From contig NZ_AVPG01000028.1 in NCBI RefSeq assembly GCF_000775615.1, positions 1 to 35,260 on the forward strand: a DNA stretch of 35,260 nt, read 5' to 3'. Source of the DNA: Pontibacillus litoralis JSM 072002 (GTDB lineage: Bacteria; Bacillota; Bacilli; Bacillales; BH030062). This document shows, piece after piece, positions 31,071-35,260 of this stretch (position 1 is the first letter of the stretch; each line of letters starts with the position of its first letter). The notes beneath the pieces were generated by a model that was not told the DNA's origin, ran no database searches, and worked only from the letters and a program-made list of their open reading frames with translations. Position numbers and translations under genes: made by a program.

Positions 31071-31086
31071 TGTGAAATGATTCACA
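31071..31086. promoter_or_regulatory. Crp/Fnr-type operator upstream of pflB
   Basis: TGTGAAATGATTCACA is a perfect match to TGTGA-N6-TCACA, the binding motif of Fnr in Bacillus. It ends 15 bases before the TATAAT at 31102. It most likely activates the fermentation operon when oxygen is absent. Confidence 0.8.
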
Positions 31087-31101
31087 AAGGCTGTGTTACT
31101 A

Positions 31102-31107
31102 TATAAT
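31102..31107 (+). promoter_or_regulatory. -10 element of the pfl operon
   Basis: A perfect TATAAT lies 43 bases upstream of the pflB start. No TTGACA-like -35 is present; its place is next to the Crp/Fnr operator, as expected of an activator-dependent promoter. Confidence 0.7.
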
Positions 31108-31150
31108 GGTAGTAGAAACACCCTACTATTCTTTAAAAGGAGGTAGCTTC

Positions 31151-33397
31151 ATGATTACCACGATGGTAACCCCATGGCGAACATTTCAACAAGGGAAATG
31201 GAATACAACCATTGATGTCAGAGATTTCATTATTCGGAACTATACGCTTTACGAAGAAGACGAACATTTTCTAGCATCACCTACACAAGCAACAAATGAA
31301 CTTTGGGAACGCATTATGGATTTAACAAATGAAGAACGAGAAAAAGGTGGCGTATGGGACATGGATACGTCCATTCCATCCTCTATTACTTCTCACGGGC
31401 CCGGCTATATTGATAAGCGTAAAGAGAAAATCGTCGGCGTCCAAACAGATGAGCCGTTTAAACGTTCTTTAATGCCTTATGGTGGTATTCGTATGGCGAA
31501 AGCTGCTTGTATGTCTTATGGATATGAACTTGACGAAGAAACGGAACACATCTTCACTAACTATCGCAAAACCCATAATCATGGCGTATTTGATGTGTAT
31601 ACTAGTGACATGAAACAAGCTCGGAAAGCTGGCATCATTACCGGTTTACCAGATGCGTACGGTCGTGGCAGAATTATTGGTGACTATCGTCGCGTTCCGT
31701 TGTACGGTGTTGATTTTCTAATTGTGAAGAAACAAGAAGAAATGAAACAACTAGAAAATGGCGGGGTGCTAACAGAAGCTATAATACGTCAACGAGAAGA
31801 GCATGCCGAACAAATTCGTTCTTTGCATGAGTTGAAGGATATGGGACAATCTTATGGCTTTGACATCTCTAAACCAGCTTCTGATGCTCAAGAGGCTATT
31901 CAATGGCTATACTTCGCTTACTTAGCAGCGATAAAAGAACAAAACGGTGCAGCGATGAGCCTTGGCCGAGTTTCTACTTTTTTAGATATTTATATAGAGC
32001 GGGATATCCAAGAAGGAACGTTGACAGAACAACAAGCTCAAGAACTAATCGACCATTTCATCATGAAGCTACGACTCGTGAAATTTGCTCGGACCCCAGA
32101 GTATAACGAACTATTCAGTGGTGATCCGACTTGGGTAACAGAAGCTATCGGTGGTGTCAGCTTGCAGGGAGAACCTCTTGTGACGAAGAGTTCTTTCCGC
32201 TTCTTGCACACGTTGACGAACCTCGGACCAGCACCGGAACCTAACTTGACAATTCTGTGGTCGACGAAACTACCAGAGAACTTCAAAAAATATTGCGCTA
32301 GCATGTCCATTACATCGAGTTCCATTCAATACGAAAATGATGACTTAATGCGCCAATATTACGGAGATGACTACGGCATTGCTTGTTGTGTAAGTGCAAT
32401 GAAAATTGGAAAACAAATGCAATTCTTCGGGGCTCGTGTCAACTTAGCGAAGGCACTATTATACGCAATTAATGGCGGGATTGATGAGCAAACAAATCAG
32501 CAAATCGCTCCCCCATTCCGTCCCATTACAAAAAATATATTACAATACGATGAAGTAATGAAGAGATATGACCTTATATTAGATTGGTTAGCGAAGTTGT
32601 ATATGAATACGTTAAATGCAATCCATTATATGCATGACAAATACGCATACGAACGCATAGAAATGGCTTTACACGATGCAGAAGTAGAACGGACGATGGC
32701 AGGAGGAATCGCTGGATTAAGTGTTGTTGTGGATAGCTTAAGTGCGATAAAACATGCAAATGTGCACGTAATCCGTAATGAAGATGGACTTGCTATTGAC
32801 TATCGTATCGAAGGCGATTTCCCTAAATACGGAAACAATAACGATGCTGTCGACCAAATCGCTGTAGACCTTGTAAATACGTTCATGAATAAGTTCCGCA
32901 AGCAGCCAACGTATCGTAATGCCATTCCGACTTTATCCATACTCACCATCACATCAAATGTAGTGTATGGAAAGAAAACTGGCAATACGCCTGATGGCCG
33001 AAAAGCAGGAGCACCATTCGCACCTGGGGCAAATCCACTACACGGAAGAGATCAGTCAGGAGCACTAGCTTCCTTAAATAGCGTTGCCAAATTGCCGTAT
33101 GTTAACGCCATGGACGGTATATCCAATACATCTAGTTTCGTACCAAAAGCATTAGGAAAAACAATGGATGTACGAATAAACAATCTCGTAACGATCATCG
33201 ATGGTTATATGAAGAAAGAGGGACATCATTTAAATATTAATGTATTTGATCAAGCTACACTACAAGAAGCAATGGAACACCCTGAACGATACCCACAATT
33301 AACCATACGAGTAAGTGGTTACGCTGTGAACTTTGTAAAATTGACGCGAGAACAACAATTAGATGTACTAAACCGCACGTTCCATCAAGGGTTATAA
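31151..33397 (+). CDS. pflB: formate acetyltransferase (pyruvate formate-lyase)
   Basis: This 748-residue glycyl-radical enzyme converts pyruvate and CoA into acetyl-CoA and formate under anaerobic conditions. The active-site cysteine pair is Cys412-Cys413 in [15 protein letters not shown]. The radical glycine is Gly723 in RVSGYAVNF near the C-terminus. Length and both motifs match E. coli PflB. ATG 31151 is preceded by AAAGGAGGTAGCTTC; the frame extends 15 codons upstream through the -10 region and is not used. The matching activase gene is the third gene of the cluster. The Crp/Fnr box upstream indicates anaerobic induction. Confidence 0.97.
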   Translation: MITTMVTPWRTFQQGKWNTTIDVRDFIIRNYTLYEEDEHFLASPTQATNELWERIMDLTNEEREKGGVWDMDTSIPSSITSHGPGYIDKRKEKIVGVQTDEPFKRSLMPYGGIRMAKAACMSYGYELDEETEHIFTNYRKTHNHGVFDVYTSDMKQARKAGIITGLPDAYGRGRIIGDYRRVPLYGVDFLIVKKQEEMKQLENGGVLTEAIIRQREEHAEQIRSLHELKDMGQSYGFDISKPASDAQEAIQWLYFAYLAAIKEQNGAAMSLGRVSTFLDIYIERDIQEGTLTEQQAQELIDHFIMKLRLVKFARTPEYNELFSGDPTWVTEAIGGVSLQGEPLVTKSSFRFLHTLTNLGPAPEPNLTILWSTKLPENFKKYCASMSITSSSIQYENDDLMRQYYGDDYGIACCVSAMKIGKQMQFFGARVNLAKALLYAINGGIDEQTNQQIAPPFRPITKNILQYDEVMKRYDLILDWLAKLYMNTLNAIHYMHDKYAYERIEMALHDAEVERTMAGGIAGLSVVVDSLSAIKHANVHVIRNEDGLAIDYRIEGDFPKYGNNNDAVDQIAVDLVNTFMNKFRKQPTYRNAIPTLSILTITSNVVYGKKTGNTPDGRKAGAPFAPGANPLHGRDQSGALASLNSVAKLPYVNAMDGISNTSSFVPKALGKTMDVRINNLVTIIDGYMKKEGHHLNINVFDQATLQEAMEHPERYPQLTIRVSGYAVNFVKLTREQQLDVLNRTFHQGL

Positions 33398-33424
33398 ACA
33401 CCTAAATATCAGGAGGTATGAAAT

Positions 33425-34477
33425 ATGTGTACAAACCATTCCTATTTAAAACCTGCACGAGAGATGAAAGCTGCTGTTGTCCATCAGTTTAAAGAACATT
33501 TATCTATCGAAACAGTCGCTGTACCTAAAGTTGGATTAGGAGAAGTGCTCGTTCATATGAAAGCCTGCGGTGTATGCCATACCGATCTTCATGCCGCACA
33601 CGGTGATTGGCCAGTAAAACCGAAACTTCCACTCATTCCAGGGCATGAAGGAGTTGGGGAAATCGTTGAAGTTGGTGAGGGCGTCACTCATTTAAAAAAA
33701 GGTGACCGCGTTGGTGTCCCTTGGTTATATAGTGCTTGTGGTCATTGCGAATATTGTTTAACAGGACGCGAAACGTTGTGCCATCACCAACACAACGCTG
33801 GATACTCGGTTGATGGAGGCTATGCAGAATATTGTGTAGCAGCAGCTGACTACGCCGTAAAGTTGCCAGATAACTTAGATTACATTCAAGCAGCCCCTAT
33901 CTTCTGCGCTGGTGTTACGACATACAAAGCGCTTAAAGTAGGTGAAGCGAAACCAGGTGATTGGGTAGCCATATATGGTATAGGTGGATTAGGTCATGTA
34001 GCCGTTCAATATGCTAAAGCTATGGGATTTAACGTCGTTGCGGTTGATACATTTGAAGAAAAGCTACAACTCGCGCAACAATTAGGTGCAGATAAAGTCG
34101 TCAATCCAATAGAAGAGAATGCTTCTACGTATATTCAAGAAGAAATTGGCGGCGTTCAAGTAGCAGTATGTACAGCCGTTTCAAAAAAGGCGTTTAATGA
34201 TGCTTATTACTCAGTTAAACGCGGCGGTAAGTGTGTTGCTGTAGGCTTACCACCAGAAATGATGGAAGTACCTATTTTCGATACCGTATTAAACGGTGTC
34301 AGCGTTACCGGAAGTATCGTTGGGACACGCAAAGACTTAATCGAATCTCTAGAATTTGCCGCACAAGGAAAAGTAAAAACCATTGTACAAACAGCGAAAT
34401 TAGAAGACATTAATACGATTTTCCAAGATATGATAGATGGAAAAATAAACGGAAGAATGGTATTGGATTTGCAATAA
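33425..34477 (+). CDS. adhA: zinc-dependent alcohol dehydrogenase (AdhA/AdhP-like)
   Basis: This 350-residue medium-chain dehydrogenase has catalytic zinc ligands Cys51 ([10 protein letters not shown]) and His74/Glu75 ([13 protein letters not shown]). The structural zinc lobe is [15 protein letters not shown] and the NAD-binding motif GIGGLG. It most likely reduces acetaldehyde to ethanol to reoxidise NADH. AGGAGG eight bases upstream supports ATG 33425, which gives about 13 extra N-terminal residues relative to relatives that begin at MKAAVV. It sits between pflB (27 bp) and pflA (33 bp), an arrangement that ties ethanol formation to the pfl system. Confidence 0.93.
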   Translation: MCTNHSYLKPAREMKAAVVHQFKEHLSIETVAVPKVGLGEVLVHMKACGVCHTDLHAAHGDWPVKPKLPLIPGHEGVGEIVEVGEGVTHLKKGDRVGVPWLYSACGHCEYCLTGRETLCHHQHNAGYSVDGGYAEYCVAAADYAVKLPDNLDYIQAAPIFCAGVTTYKALKVGEAKPGDWVAIYGIGGLGHVAVQYAKAMGFNVVAVDTFEEKLQLAQQLGADKVVNPIEENASTYIQEEIGGVQVAVCTAVSKKAFNDAYYSVKRGGKCVAVGLPPEMMEVPIFDTVLNGVSVTGSIVGTRKDLIESLEFAAQGKVKTIVQTAKLEDINTIFQDMIDGKINGRMVLDLQ

Positions 34478-34510
34478 ATTAATTTTTATGATTGTAAGGG
34501 AGGGCTAAAT

Positions 34511-35233
34511 ATGATAGGCAAAGTCCATTCCATTGAAACGTGTGGAACAGTAGATGGACCTGGTGTACGATATGTGATATTTATGCAAGGATGTTTGATG
34601 CGTTGTCAATTTTGCCACAATCCTGATACGTGGAATACAAAGAAAGGGACAGAAATGACAGTTGATAACATTATAAAGGACATACAAGATTACCTCCCTT
34701 ACATTGAACACTCAGGGGGCGTAACCGTTAGCGGAGGAGAACCATTGCTACAAGTTGACTTCTTGCTAGAGCTCTTTAAACAATGTAAAAAGCTAGGACT
34801 GCATACTGCAATTGATACGTCAGCAGGATGCTTTCGTGAAAATGCTACCTTTTTACACACGTTAGAGGAGCTGCTCCGTTACACAGATCTCGTATTATTA
34901 GATATAAAACAGATGGATAACCATGTACACAAGCAGCTAACTGGCATGCACAACAAACACATACTCAAATTTGCCGCCTTACTTGCTGAGAAGAAAACAC
35001 CTGTCTGGATACGACGCGTACTTATTCCAGGCATAACGGATGAGAAGCGGGAATTATACCAGCTGAAACAATGGATCGACGAACTCGGAAACGTCGAAAA
35101 GATCGAAATCCTTCCTTATCACCGAATGGGCGTATACAAATGGGAACAATTAAATCTCGATTATCCGTTAGAGAAAATTCCAACTCCAACCGATGAGGAA
35201 GTTACAAAAGCGAAAGAAATCCTATCTATTTAA
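34511..35233 (+). CDS. pflA: pyruvate formate-lyase activating enzyme
   Basis: This 240-residue radical-SAM enzyme carries CLMRCQFC (Cys28, Cys32, Cys35) for the [4Fe-4S] cluster. It also has GTVDGPGVRYVIFMQGC, SGGVTVSGGEPLLQ and LDIKQMD. It abstracts hydrogen from the radical glycine of PflB using S-adenosylmethionine. AAGGGAGGG precedes ATG. Third gene of the cluster, separated from pflB by the alcohol dehydrogenase gene rather than directly adjacent. Confidence 0.96.
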   Translation: MIGKVHSIETCGTVDGPGVRYVIFMQGCLMRCQFCHNPDTWNTKKGTEMTVDNIIKDIQDYLPYIEHSGGVTVSGGEPLLQVDFLLELFKQCKKLGLHTAIDTSAGCFRENATFLHTLEELLRYTDLVLLDIKQMDNHVHKQLTGMHNKHILKFAALLAEKKTPVWIRRVLIPGITDEKRELYQLKQWIDELGNVEKIEILPYHRMGVYKWEQLNLDYPLEKIPTPTDEEVTKAKEILSI

Positions 35234-35260
35234 TCGAGTAGAGGGAAAAGTTAAGTAACT

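Noticed and set aside
1-35260. tRNA, rRNA or CRISPR array
   Set aside because: I saw no tRNA-like cloverleaf, ribosomal RNA sequence or regularly spaced direct repeats on either strand by eye.

Overview
The window is chromosomal DNA from a low-GC, Gram-positive member of the Bacillaceae. The support is Bacillus-type Shine-Dalgarno sequences (AGGAGG or GAGGTGATC), frequent TTG and GTG starts, intrinsic terminators, and gene families typical of the group: a YusW-like lipoprotein, IDEAL-domain and DUF1540 proteins, a YpcP-type 5'-3' exonuclease and a YkwD-type CAP lipoprotein. Pyruvate formate-lyase with its activase, a radical-SAM ThiH in place of an oxygen-dependent ThiO, and a Crp/Fnr-type operator point to a facultative anaerobe. 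I cannot name the genus.

Layout. 1-2.7 kb: YusW-like lipoprotein, amino acid permease, general-stress PPOX-fold protein. 2.7-6.5 kb: a five-gene thiol-redox and signalling operon (polytopic membrane protein, CcdA, TlpA/ResA-like thioredoxin, response regulator, sensor kinase). 6.5-7.5 kb: an IDEAL-domain protein and a flavodoxin behind a promoter overlapped by Fur-box-like sequences. 7.5-8.4 kb: small membrane protein and RDD protein.

8.5-11.8 kb: a damaged region. A GNAT acetyltransferase gene on the minus strand is split, with its C-terminal part at 8543-8956 and its N-terminal part at 11590-11724. Between them lies about 2.6 kb of plasmid-like DNA: a MerR-HTH/coiled-coil protein, an orphan beta-rich protein without its signal peptide, a PspC-domain mini-protein and a wrecked Mob/Pre relaxase. 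The end of the relaxase is inverted relative to its body.

11.9-13.6 kb: YeeE/YedE-type sulfur transporter, then a DinB C-terminal relic. 13.6-20.3 kb: a tightly coupled minus-strand operon of a degenerate GGDEF plus pseudo-receiver regulator, a membrane-anchored HEAT-repeat protein, a processive family 2 glycosyltransferase and a membrane-anchored clan-A-like glycoside hydrolase. This looks like an exopolysaccharide synthase system, analogous in logic to B. subtilis ydaJKLMN but with different parts. 20.5-21.4 kb: YusZ-like short-chain dehydrogenase.

21.5-26.3 kb: thiamine thiazole operon thiG-thiH-tenI-thiS-thiF-thiD under a TPP riboswitch with a leader terminator. 26.3-30.7 kb: TRIC/UPF0126 membrane protein, 5'-3' exonuclease, zinc-ribbon protein, CAP lipoprotein and amidase. 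30.8-35.2 kb: DUF1540 mini-protein, then pflB, a zinc alcohol dehydrogenase and pflA in one mixed-acid fermentation cluster behind a palindromic Crp/Fnr-type box.

The best candidates for something little described are the 13.6-20.3 kb polysaccharide operon with its doubly degenerate regulator, the redox/two-component operon at 2.7-6.5 kb, and the plasmid scar inside the GNAT gene. All functional calls come from reading the sequence; no database search was run.
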